5,962 nucleotides of DNA from Ruminiclostridium sp. (GTDB lineage: Bacteria; Bacillota_A; Clostridia; Oscillospirales; Oscillospiraceae). The stretch covers positions 1 to 5,962 of the forward strand of contig JAFXCU010000198.1 of the NCBI GenBank assembly GCA_017521345.1. The letters run 5' to 3'. Each line of letters begins with the position of its first letter. The stretch's first letter is position 1. Of this stretch, positions 1-5,930 are shown in pieces. Both the position numbers and the translations under genes were made by a program. Below the pieces are notes generated by a model that was not told where the DNA came from, did no database searches, and worked only from the letters and a program-made list of their open reading frames with translations.

Positions 1-72
1 GGCAACAAGGGCTATGACTGCGCCCTGGGTGCCGTGGAAATGGTCAACCTCATCCGGGACATTGAATCCTGA
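1..72 (+). CDS. C-terminal end of an unidentified protein (partial)
   Basis: Frame 1 is open from the window edge to a TGA at 70-72 and encodes 23 residues, beginning GNKGYDCALGAVEMVNLI and ending RDIES. The codons are GC-rich and resemble those of the neighbouring genes. The stop is followed by a hairpin and then a strong terminator, as expected for the 3' end of a real transcript. The peptide looks like a terminal amphipathic helix. I do not recognise the family from so short a tail, so no function is given. The start and most of the gene lie left of the window. It converges on the ABC-F gene. Confidence 0.6.
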   Translation, partial: GNKGYDCALGAVEMVNLIRDIES

Positions 73-110
73 TTCTCTCTATCTCCTGCGATACACTCCC
101 TCCTGTCAGG

Positions 111-140
111 TGGCCTCTGCTGCCAGCACAGCAGAGGCCA
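111..140. repeat. 12-bp perfect inverted repeat (hairpin) after the first gene
   Basis: TGGCCTCTGCTG at 111-122 is perfectly complementary to CAGCAGAGGCCA at 129-140, with a 6-base loop at 123-128. No T-run follows on either strand, so by itself it is not a canonical intrinsic terminator. It sits 38 bases past the stop of the upstream gene and 6 bases before the main bidirectional terminator. It could stabilise the mRNA 3' end or be a small intergenic repeat. Whether copies exist elsewhere cannot be seen from this window. Confidence 0.6.
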
Positions 141-145
141 TCCAT

Positions 146-188
146 AAAAAGAGCACGGAACCCTTCTCCCGGGTCCCGTGCTCTTTTT
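146..188. terminator. Bidirectional intrinsic terminator between convergent genes
   Basis: The left arm at 146-163 starts with five A and contains GAGCACGG. The right arm at 171-188 ends CCGTGCTCTTTTT. The 18-base arms pair with a single A-C mismatch (159/175) around a 7-base loop. Each strand ends in a T5 tract, so the element can stop transcription of the upstream + strand gene and of the ABC-F gene on the - strand. The last T of the + strand arm is also the final base of the ABC-F TGA stop, so the terminator abuts that coding end directly. Confidence 0.9.
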
Positions 189-1975
189 CACTCTTGTGCG
201 GCGATCCGCTCGGCCAGATCGGTGAGGTACATCCAACGGTCCATCTTTTCTTCCAGTTCTGCCGAGAGCTGGGTCTGCTTCTCGGTGAGCTCCTGAAGCT
301 TTACATAGTCGCTGCCAGCGGCAGACATATCCTGCTCCACCTGGGCAATGGCCTCCTCCAGGGCGGCGATGTCGTCTTCGATGGTATTGAACTCATGCTG
401 CTCCTTGAAGGTAAACTTCAGCTTCTTCTGGCGGGTGGGCTTTTCCTGTTTGGGGGCCTTGTCCTTCTTCTCGGCCTTTTCCAGGGCCCGTTCCTCCGCC
501 CGGCGCTTTTCCAGGTAGTCGGTGAAATTACCGGTGTAGCGAGTGATGAATCCCCCCTCGCCTACCTCAAAGATCTCCTCAGCCACCTTGTCCAGGAAGT
601 ACCGGTCATGGGACACGGCGATGACCGCCCCGGGGAAGGTCTCCAGGTACTCCTCCAGGATGGCCAGGGTGGTCACGTCCAGGTCGTTGGTGGGCTCGTC
701 CAGCAGGAGGATGTTGGGGGCCTCCATGAGAACGGACAGCAGGTAGAGTCTCCGCCGCTCGCCGCCGGAGAGCTTGCCGATGGGCTGGCCCTGAAGCTGG
801 GTGGGGAAAAGGAACCGCTCCATCATCTGGGTGGCAGAGAAGTTGCCCTCCCGGGTCATGACCTCTCCGGCGATCTCGTGGATGAAGTCGTAGACCCGCT
901 GGTCCAGATCCAGCTCCCGGCCCTCCTGGGAGAAGTAGCCGATGCGGACGGTCTCACCCCAGTCGATGGTGCCGGCATCGGGAGATATCTTGCCTGCAAT
1001 GAGGTTCAGCAGGGTGGACTTGCCTGCGCCGTTCCGGCCCACGATGCCCACCCGGGCATCCCGGGCCACGCCATAGGAGAAGTTGGACAGGACAGTCTTG
1101 TCCCCAAAGGACTTCCAGACCTCCTTCAGCTCCACGGTCTTCCGGCCCAGGCGGCTGGACAGGGTGGCCATCTGGACGGACTGGTCCACCTCAGGGCCGG
1201 ACTGATTCTTCAGTTCCTCATACCTGGCGATGCGGTCCTTATTCTTAGTGCGGCGGGCCTGGGCCCCCCGCATGATCCACTGGTACTCCACCCGGAGGAT
1301 GGACATGCGCTTGCGCTGGGCGGCCTGCTCCATCTCCTCCTGTTGTGTCTTCAGTTCCAGATATTTGGAATAATTGGCCTCGTAGTGGCGGATATGGCAG
1401 TGGGACAGCTCGGTGATCCGGTTGGCCACCCGCTCCAGGAAGTAGCGGTCGTGGGTGACCATCACCAGTCCCCCGGTGACCTTCTGCAGGTGGCCCTCCA
1501 GCCAGAGGATCATGTCGCTGTCCAGATGGTTGGTGGGCTCATCCAGGATGAGGACGTCGGCCGGGTGGAGGAGGACGGCCGCCAGGGCCACACGCTTCCG
1601 CTGACCGCCGGACAGGGTACCAACCGCCTGCTCAAAATCGGTGATCCCCAGGCGGGTGAGCATGGTCTTGGCCTCGTACTCCATGAGGGTGCGCACGTCG
1701 GGGGAGAAGTCGGCAAAGACCTGCTCCAGGACGGTGTTGTTCTCGTCCATCTTGGGGTTCTGGCTCAAAAAGCTCACCTGGACGTTGGGATCCAGGGAGA
1801 CCTTGCCCTCGTCCGGGACCTGATCTCCGGCCAGGACCCGGAGGAAGCTGCTCTTTCCGGTGCCGTTGATGCCGATGATGCCGATCTTGTCCCCTTCATT
1901 CAAATATAAGGTAACGTCGTCAAGCAGCTGCTTGAGACCAAAGTTCAAAGAAATATGTTCTGCTGTCAGGAGCAT
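188..1975 (-). CDS. ABC-F family ATPase, Uup/YfmR-like
   Basis: This 595-residue protein has two ABC ATPase domains in one chain and no membrane segments, which defines the ABC-F class. Domain 1 has Walker A GINGTGKS (35-42), signature LSGGQ (121-125), Walker B ILDEP (143-147, catalytic E146) and H-loop H175. Domain 2 has GRNGAGKS (313-320), LSGGE (402-406), LLDEP (424-428, E427) and H456. Both sites look catalytically intact. The inter-domain linker (about 200-270) carries an ARRTK motif (240-244), and a charged, probably coiled-coil C-terminal domain follows from about 490 to 595 with KEQHEF (524-529). Both are typical of Uup-like members. ABC-F proteins bind the ribosomal E site and relieve stalled translation, and some protect against antibiotics. 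The linker and C-terminal domain favour the housekeeping Uup/YfmR type over a resistance protein, but this is inference. The reading frame stays open 119 codons further upstream, but the start at 1975 begins the first ABC domain and has a good ribosome binding site. Confidence 0.93.
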   Translation of the reverse strand: MLLTAEHISLNFGLKQLLDDVTLYLNEGDKIGIIGINGTGKSSFLRVLAGDQVPDEGKVSLDPNVQVSFLSQNPKMDENNTVLEQVFADFSPDVRTLMEYEAKTMLTRLGITDFEQAVGTLSGGQRKRVALAAVLLHPADVLILDEPTNHLDSDMILWLEGHLQKVTGGLVMVTHDRYFLERVANRITELSHCHIRHYEANYSKYLELKTQQEEMEQAAQRKRMSILRVEYQWIMRGAQARRTKNKDRIARYEELKNQSGPEVDQSVQMATLSSRLGRKTVELKEVWKSFGDKTVLSNFSYGVARDARVGIVGRNGAGKSTLLNLIAGKISPDAGTIDWGETVRIGYFSQEGRELDLDQRVYDFIHEIAGEVMTREGNFSATQMMERFLFPTQLQGQPIGKLSGGERRRLYLLSVLMEAPNILLLDEPTNDLDVTTLAILEEYLETFPGAVIAVSHDRYFLDKVAEEIFEVGEGGFITRYTGNFTDYLEKRRAEERALEKAEKKDKAPKQEKPTRQKKLKFTFKEQHEFNTIEDDIAALEEAIAQVEQDMSAAGSDYVKLQELTEKQTQLSAELEEKMDRWMYLTDLAERIAAQE

Positions 1976-1982
1976 GAATGGG

Positions 1983-1991
1983 TTCTCCTTT
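1983..1991 (-). promoter_or_regulatory. Ribosome binding site that fixes the ABC-F start
   Basis: On the - strand AAAGGAGAA lies 5' of the ATG at 1975-1973, with 9 bases between AGGAG and the start codon. It supports MLLTAEHISL as the true N-terminus. It rules against the upstream in-frame extension, which would run antisense through the neighbouring antiporter gene. Confidence 0.85.
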
Positions 1992-2002
1992 GGGAAAGAA
2001 AT

Positions 2003-2016
2003 CTGGACAAGTCCAG
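2003..2016. promoter_or_regulatory. Inverted repeat over the antiporter -35 element (possible operator)
   Basis: CTGGAC-AA-GTCCAG is a perfect 6-2-6 inverted repeat. It covers the proposed -35 hexamer (2004-2009) of the antiporter promoter. It would also lie near the 5' end of the ABC-F transcript if that starts near 2021, where it would form a short hairpin with a CUUG turn. Its position suits a repressor binding site or a leader hairpin. No regulator is encoded in the window, and a 12-base match can arise by chance. Confidence 0.35.
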
Positions 2017-2032
2017 TGTTTTCCTCTATGAT
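2004..2032 (+). promoter_or_regulatory. Sigma-A type promoter for the antiporter gene
   Basis: The -35 TGGACA (2004-2009, 5/6 to TTGACA) and -10 TATGAT (2027-2032, 5/6 to TATAAT) are separated by 17 bases. The start of transcription should fall near 2039-2040, giving a leader of about 30 bases before the ATG at 2069. It is the only clear promoter on this strand in the divergent region. Confidence 0.7.
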
Positions 2033-2056
2033 AATATCCAGCGACCAAAAATGCAA
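2028..2056 (-). promoter_or_regulatory. Possible weak promoter for the ABC-F gene
   Basis: On the - strand TTGCAT (2056-2051) and TATCAT (2033-2028) are 17 bases apart. The -10 matches 5/6 but the -35 only 3/6. The -10 overlaps the -10 of the antiporter promoter on the other strand. Transcription would begin near 2021, about 45 bases before the ABC-F start. It is the best candidate I found in the divergent region, but it is weak. Confidence 0.4.
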
Positions 2057-2061
2057 GGAGG
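2056..2061 (+). promoter_or_regulatory. Ribosome binding site that decides the antiporter start
   Basis: AGGAGG at 2056-2061 lies 7 bases before the ATG at 2069. Two other in-frame ATGs are less likely. The one at 2063 is only one base from the motif, and the one at 2051 lies before it. The further upstream in-frame ATG at 1955 lies before the promoter and inside the ABC-F gene. Confidence 0.8.
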
Positions 2062-2068
2062 GATGGAG

Positions 2069-3373
2069 ATGGAATGGCTTTTTCTGGGGGGCTTCTGCGC
2101 CCTGCTCACCGCCAGCCTGGCCCTGGACTTCTTCATCCTCTGGGCCCTGCTGGGGGGCTACCTCCTGTTCTTCTCCTACGGGCTGGTGAAGGGCCACAGG
2201 CCCAAGGCCCTGCTGGCCATGTCCTGGGAGGGCCTGCGGACGGTGAAAACCATCCTGTTTCTCTTCCTGCTCATCGGCATGATCACCGCCCTGTGGCGGG
2301 CCTCCGGCACCATCCCCTTCCTCATCTACCATGCGGCGGGGCTCATCTCCCCGGCGGTCTTCCCCCTGCTGGCCTTCCTGCTGTGTTCAGTGATGTCCAC
2401 CCTCACCGGCACCTCCTTTGGCACCGCCGCCACCATCGGGGTCATCTGCATGTCCATCGCCCAGGCCATGGGCCTCAGCCCGGTCCTTTCCGCCGGAGCC
2501 ATCCTGTCCGGAGCCTTTTTCGGGGACCGCTGCTCCCCCATGTCCACCAGCGCCCTGCTGGTGGCCGCCCTGACCAAGACCGATATCTACGACAACATCC
2601 GCGGCATGGTCCGCACCGCCTGGGTCCCTCTGATCCTCACCTGCGGCATCTACCTGGCCTTTGGTCTGAGCCACCCGGATGGGACCTTCTCCCAGGATCT
2701 GCTGGCCCCCTTTGCCCAGGGGTTCGACCTCCACTGGACCACCGTCCTGCCAGCCCTGGTCATCATTGTCCTCTCCCTGGCCCGGTGCCCGGTGAAGCTC
2801 ACCATGGGCCTGAGCATTCTTGTGAGCGCCGTTCTCTGCCTGACCCTTCAGGACATGGGGCCGGGAGAACTGCTGCGGTCCGCCCTGCTGGGCTATACCC
2901 CTTCCCTGCCGGAGCTGAAGGACCTTCTCTCGGGGGGCGGTATTCTCTCCATGGCCACCCCTCTGTGCATCGTGTCGGTGTCCTCCACCTTCTCCGGCCT
3001 GTTCAACGGCACCGGCCTGCTGGACGGGCTGAAGGATGCCGTCCACAAACTGGCAGGAAAGGTCACCCCCTTCGGCTCCCTCTTTGGGACCTCCATCCTT
3101 ACCTCCATGATCGCCTGCAACCAGTCCCTGGCCATCATGCTGTCCCACTCCCTGTGCCAGGAGGACTTCACAGACCAGGACCTGGCCATCGGCATGGAAA
3201 ACACGGTGGTGGTCATCGCCCCCCTCATCCCCTGGTCCATTGCGGGCACTGTCCCTCTGGCCTCTCTGGGCGCACCCCCGGAGGCCATGCTGGCAGCTTG
3301 CTATCTGTATCTCATCCCTCTGTGGAACCTGCTTGTCCACCTGAAAACGCGCAAAAAATCCGCTCTCACATGA
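2069..3373 (+). CDS. NhaC-family Na+/H+ antiporter-like membrane protein
   Basis: The protein has 434 residues and is very hydrophobic, with roughly 11-13 likely membrane segments (for example about 58-78, 90-108, 137-155, 180-199, 225-240, 245-262, 290-310, 378-398 and 403-424). Family-type motifs include GTSFGTAATIG (114-124) and FGDRCSPMSTS (151-161), which resembles the FGDKxSPLS segment of NhaC proteins. Polar stretches ACNQ (349-352) and LIPWSIAG (386-393) lie in later membrane segments. NhaC-family carriers exchange cytoplasmic Na+ for H+, and some relatives (MleN) couple this to malate/lactate exchange. The substrate here cannot be read from the sequence. The protein is slightly shorter than many NhaC proteins but appears complete. 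It is transcribed alone, divergent from the ABC-F gene and convergent with the AEC permease gene. Its last six codons form the left arm of the terminator. Confidence 0.88.
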   Translation: MEWLFLGGFCALLTASLALDFFILWALLGGYLLFFSYGLVKGHRPKALLAMSWEGLRTVKTILFLFLLIGMITALWRASGTIPFLIYHAAGLISPAVFPLLAFLLCSVMSTLTGTSFGTAATIGVICMSIAQAMGLSPVLSAGAILSGAFFGDRCSPMSTSALLVAALTKTDIYDNIRGMVRTAWVPLILTCGIYLAFGLSHPDGTFSQDLLAPFAQGFDLHWTTVLPALVIIVLSLARCPVKLTMGLSILVSAVLCLTLQDMGPGELLRSALLGYTPSLPELKDLLSGGGILSMATPLCIVSVSSTFSGLFNGTGLLDGLKDAVHKLAGKVTPFGSLFGTSILTSMIACNQSLAIMLSHSLCQEDFTDQDLAIGMENTVVVIAPLIPWSIAGTVPLASLGAPPEAMLAACYLYLIPLWNLLVHLKTRKKSALT

Positions 3374-3386
3374 GAGCGGATTTTTT
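3353..3386. terminator. Shared bidirectional terminator embedded in two coding ends
   Basis: The 16-base arm at 3353-3368 (A6 then TCCGCTCTCA) is perfectly complementary to 3371-3386 (TGAGAGCGGA then T6). In RNA the likely loop is the four bases 3368-3371. Both strands end in T6, so it can terminate both convergent genes. The left arm encodes KKSAL and the start of the Thr codon of the antiporter. Its TGA stop (3371-3373) lies in the loop and right arm, and the TAA stop of the AEC permease (3387-3385) overlaps the T-tract. Confidence 0.93.
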
Positions 3387-4308
3387 ATAACAGCAGATAG
3401 GTCATCAGGGGCAGGGTCACAGCACTGAGAACGGTACTCAGGAACTTGATCTTGGAAGCCAGGGTGTCGTCCGCCCCAAAGCGGACACTGAGGATGGTGA
3501 TCATGGCGGCGCTGGGACAGGCGGCAATGACCACCAGAACCCCAAAAACAAGACTTCCCGGGTCCAGGAACAGCCGGAGGACCGCCCAGGTGACCAGGGG
3601 GCACAGGATGAGCTTCACCAGGCTCACGGCGTAGGCCTTGCCATCCAGGAGGGCCTCCCGGATGGGCACGTGGCTCAGGGAGATGCCCACGATGATCATG
3701 GACACGGGCACAGTGGCCGCCCCCAGGGTCCTGCAGGTGTCCACCACCAGCTCGGGTACAGGGACCTGGAACAGGAACAGGACGATGGCCAGCAGGGTGG
3801 CCACCAGTGGGATGGAAAAAACCTCCCGGAGCTTCACCCGGCCTCTCCCCTCCCCTGCCTGGAGGTAGGCCACCCCCACGGTGTAGAGCAGAAGGTTGAA
3901 GGGCAGGTTGGACAGAGAGGCACAGAAGATGGCCTCCCCGCCGAAGAGGGCCTCCACCACAGGAAAGCCAATGAAGACGTTGTTCATAAAGAAGACCGAA
4001 AGCCAGGCCACGTTCCGGTCCCTTCCCTGAAACCGGAGCAGGCGGGCGGCCAGCCAACCCAGGATGCCCCCCAGGAAGAAAACCAGAAAGACCGATGCAA
4101 CGGCCACTGCCAGCTCCCCGTTGGTCATGATGGGCTCTGTGTTCACCACGGAGCTGACGATGAGGCCCACCACAAAGACGTTCATCACCAGGCGGCTGGC
4201 CTTCTGGCTGAACTCGCCGTCCACCCAGCCCGCCTTGGCGCAGCCGAAGCCCACCAGCATCAGCAGGACCAGCATGATCATTTTTTCCAGGACGATGAGC
4301 CAGGTCAT
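3385..4308 (-). CDS. AEC-family (auxin efflux carrier-like) permease
   Basis: The protein has 307 residues, a normal length for this family, and about ten predicted membrane helices (roughly 4-24, 38-57, 66-90, 100-120, 126-149, 163-181, 190-211, 225-247, 253-275 and 285-305). Characteristic segments are MNNVFIGFPVVEALFG (108-123), GAATVPVSMIIVGISL (196-211), and the late motif AACPSAAMITIL followed by FGADDTLAS (262-285), which matches the family pattern PSAxxxxxLAxxYGxD. Bacterial AEC members move small organic anions such as malate or malonate. The substrate here is unknown. The ATG at 4308 is preceded by AGGAGG (4320-4315) with a 6-base gap. The gene lies downstream of the aminotransferase gene on the same strand, but an intrinsic terminator separates them and I see no good promoter of its own. 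Confidence 0.9.
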   Translation of the reverse strand: MTWLIVLEKMIMLVLLMLVGFGCAKAGWVDGEFSQKASRLVMNVFVVGLIVSSVVNTEPIMTNGELAVAVASVFLVFFLGGILGWLAARLLRFQGRDRNVAWLSVFFMNNVFIGFPVVEALFGGEAIFCASLSNLPFNLLLYTVGVAYLQAGEGRGRVKLREVFSIPLVATLLAIVLFLFQVPVPELVVDTCRTLGAATVPVSMIIVGISLSHVPIREALLDGKAYAVSLVKLILCPLVTWAVLRLFLDPGSLVFGVLVVIAACPSAAMITILSVRFGADDTLASKIKFLSTVLSAVTLPLMTYLLL

Positions 4309-4326
4309 GGCAGTCCTCCTCTCGTG

Positions 4327-4358
4327 AAAAAAGCCCCTGCCGGAAAGGCAGGGGCTTT
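4327..4358 (-). terminator. Intrinsic terminator of the aminotransferase gene
   Basis: The 12-base arms AAAGCCCCTGCC and GGCAGGGGCTTT pair perfectly around a 5-base loop (4342-4346). On the - strand the stem is followed by a T6 tract, and on the + strand by only three T, so it acts mainly on the - strand. It begins 7 bases after the aminotransferase TAA stop. Its T-tract ends 18 bases before the permease start codon. Confidence 0.92.
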
Positions 4359-4365
4359 GGGTCTC

Positions 4366-5721
4366 TTAGCTCAGCAGATCACCCTTGGCTTCTGCTTCTT
4401 TGGCAGCCTGCTCGGCGGCCAGCTCAGCCTCGTAAGCGGCACGGTGGGCTTCGATGAAAGCCTCCAGGGCAGCCATCTCAGACTGGGCCACATCCAGGTC
4501 GAAGTTGAAGTGAGCGATCTCCTCGGCCTGGGCGCCATCCAGGAAGGCCTCCAGGCGGTCCATGCCCTTCTCGATATTCTCCATAGAGACAGCGAAGGAC
4601 CAGCGGACATAGTTGGGTGCGCCGAAGCCGGTGCCGGGGACCACAGCCACCAGACCCTTTTCCAGCAGCAGGTTGGCGAAGTCGTCGGCGTCACGGACGG
4701 GCACACCGTAGAGCTTCTTGCCGATGTAGCCGTCCAGGTTCATAAACATATAGAAGGTGGCGGGGGACTTGATGGCGCTGACGCCGGGGATGTTCTCGAT
4801 GCGGGCGTACATGTAGTCACGGCGGGCCTGGAACTCCTGGCGCATGGCCTCCACGCTGTCCTGGGGACCGGTGAGAGCCTCCACAGCAGCGGCCTGGGCC
4901 ATGCTGGCGGTGCCGGACATGCAGTGGCTCAGGTAGTTGCTGATGACCTTCATGATGTCCTTGCGGCCGCAGGCGTAGCCGATACGCCAGCCGGTCATGG
5001 CGTAGGTCTTGGAGACGCCGTTGATGAGGATGGTGCGCTCCTTGACCTCCTCGCCCAGAGAGGCGATGGGGGTAAAGGCCTGGCCGTCAAAGACCAGCTT
5101 GTCGTAGATCTCGTCGGCGATGATGTAGATGTCACCCTCCACGCAGACCTGGGCCAGAGCTTCCAGCTCCTCCTTGGTGTACATGATGCCGGAGGGGTTG
5201 GAGGGGTTGTTCAGGATGATGGCCTTGGTCTCGGGGCAGATGGCCTCCTTCAGCAGCTCGGGGGTGATCTTCAGGCCGGTCTCTGCAGTGGTCTCCAGGA
5301 TGACGGGCACGCCGCCCACCATCTTGATGGCCTCATAGTAGGTGACCCAGTAGGGTGCGGGCAGGATGACCTCGTCACCGGGGTTCACCAGGGCCTTCAG
5401 GACCACGTAGACCATGTGCTTGGCGCCGCCGGTGACCACGATCTCGTCGGTGGCGTACTCCAGGCCCCAGTCCTCCTTCAGGCGGTAGCTGACGGCATTG
5501 CGCACGTCCATGGTGCCGGAAGCGGGGGTGTAGCGGGTCAGGTTATTTTCAATGGCGCGGATGCCGGCCTGCTTGACGTTTTCGGGGGTGTTGAAGTCGG
5601 GTTCACCCATGCCGAAACCGATGACGTCGATGCCGTCGGCCTTCATGCGCTTGTACTTGGTATCAATTTCAATGGTGGTAGAGGCCCGGACAGACAGGGC
5701 CAGCTTGGACAATGCCTTCAT
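4366..5721 (-). CDS. Class I pyridoxal-phosphate aminotransferase, aspartate aminotransferase-like (I-gamma)
   Basis: This 451-residue cytoplasmic enzyme probably transfers the amino group between aspartate and 2-oxoglutarate, giving oxaloacetate and glutamate. Visible fold-type I landmarks are GEPDFNTP (39-46), RYTPASG (63-69), GGAKHM (98-103), the aromatic PYWVTY (123-128), NPSNPSG (172-178, N175 near PLP), D203 in ADEIYDKL (pairs with the PLP ring nitrogen), SKTYAMTGWRIGY (237-249) with the Schiff-base lysine K238 and R246, and R373 in YVRWSF for the substrate carboxylate. All key residues are present. The normal family length is near 395, and about 55 extra residues (397-451), rich in Ala and Glu and probably helical, extend the C-terminus. 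The frame stays open 47 codons upstream, but those cross the promoter. The start at 5721 matches the family N-terminus and has a ribosome binding site. Its regular, GC-rich codon use and good promoter suggest high expression. Exact substrate range is uncertain. Confidence 0.93.
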   Translation of the reverse strand: MKALSKLALSVRASTTIEIDTKYKRMKADGIDVIGFGMGEPDFNTPENVKQAGIRAIENNLTRYTPASGTMDVRNAVSYRLKEDWGLEYATDEIVVTGGAKHMVYVVLKALVNPGDEVILPAPYWVTYYEAIKMVGGVPVILETTAETGLKITPELLKEAICPETKAIILNNPSNPSGIMYTKEELEALAQVCVEGDIYIIADEIYDKLVFDGQAFTPIASLGEEVKERTILINGVSKTYAMTGWRIGYACGRKDIMKVISNYLSHCMSGTASMAQAAAVEALTGPQDSVEAMRQEFQARRDYMYARIENIPGVSAIKSPATFYMFMNLDGYIGKKLYGVPVRDADDFANLLLEKGLVAVVPGTGFGAPNYVRWSFAVSMENIEKGMDRLEAFLDGAQAEEIAHFNFDLDVAQSEMAALEAFIEAHRAAYEAELAAEQAAKEAEAKGDLLS

Positions 5722-5730
5722 AAAGACACG

Positions 5731-5736
5731 CCTCCC
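5731..5736 (-). promoter_or_regulatory. Ribosome binding site of the aminotransferase gene
   Basis: GGGAGG on the - strand lies 9 bases before the ATG at 5721-5719. It supports MKALSKLALS as the N-terminus and rejects the longer in-frame reading from 5862. Confidence 0.8.
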
Positions 5737-5779
5737 TTTTCTAGTATTTCTCTCCAGATAGAATCTCTCTTGACGCAAT

Positions 5780-5808
5780 ATTATACTTAGATTCCTGCAT
5801 ATTTGCAA
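5780..5808 (-). promoter_or_regulatory. Strong sigma-A type promoter for the aminotransferase gene
   Basis: On the - strand TTGCAA (5808-5803) and a perfect TATAAT (5785-5780) are 17 bases apart. Transcription should start near 5773, giving a leader of about 50 bases. The DNA upstream (5809-5893) is clearly more AT-rich than the coding DNA and may help as an UP-like element. I saw no riboswitch-like structure in the short leader. Confidence 0.82.
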
Positions 5809-5893
5809 GAGCATTCCGGCAAAAAATCTGAATTCTGAACGAAGTAAATTTGTGACTTTCAAAAACGGATAAAATTACCATTTTGGGGCAAAC

Positions 5894-5927
5894 AAAAAAC
5901 ACCCGAAATCTCACGATCTCAGGTGTT
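5894..5927 (-). terminator. Intrinsic terminator after the tRNA gene
   Basis: On the - strand AACACCTGAGATC (5927-5915) pairs along its whole 13 bases with GATTTCGGGTGTT (5910-5898), including two G-U pairs. The loop is GTGA, a GNRA-type tetraloop. The arm runs into a T-tract ending at 5894. It begins 4 bases past the encoded CCA and should end the tRNA transcript before the aminotransferase promoter. Confidence 0.88.
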
Positions 5928-5930
5928 CAA

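Noticed and set aside
14..1909. A 631-codon open frame on the + strand across the ABC-F gene
   Set aside because: It is antisense to a clearly recognisable ABC-F protein. Its translation is low-complexity, with no domain motif. Long antisense frames are expected in GC-rich genes that rarely use TTA, CTA or TCA codons.
1976..2332. A 119-codon N-terminal extension of the ABC-F protein
   Set aside because: It is antisense to the antiporter start and promoter, has no family similarity, and a good ribosome binding site points to the internal ATG at 1975.
2074..3390. A second + strand frame of 438 codons inside the antiporter gene
   Set aside because: Its translation is rich in Pro, His, Gly and Arg, with no membrane segments. 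The overlapping frame encodes a clear NhaC-like membrane protein with a correctly spaced ribosome binding site.
2387..4057. A 556-codon open frame on the - strand across the antiporter and part of the permease
   Set aside because: It is a shadow of the antiporter and of the permease in another frame. It crosses the bidirectional terminator at 3353-3386, and its translation is Gly/Pro/His-rich without a domain.
3670..5790. A 706-codon open frame on the + strand across the permease and aminotransferase genes
   Set aside because: It lies antisense to two well-supported genes, runs through their intergenic terminator, and encodes a His/Gly/Asp-rich sequence typical of shadow frames. It has no recognisable motif.
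5829..5841. TCTGAA/TTCTGAA direct repeat around GAATTC upstream of the aminotransferase promoter
   Set aside because: The repeat is only six bases long, in AT-rich DNA, and the palindromic part is just the hexamer. Chance is the simpler explanation.
5722..5862. A 47-codon N-terminal extension of the aminotransferase
   Set aside because: It spans the TTGCAA/TATAAT promoter and the leader. The family N-terminus and ribosome binding site fit the ATG at 5721.
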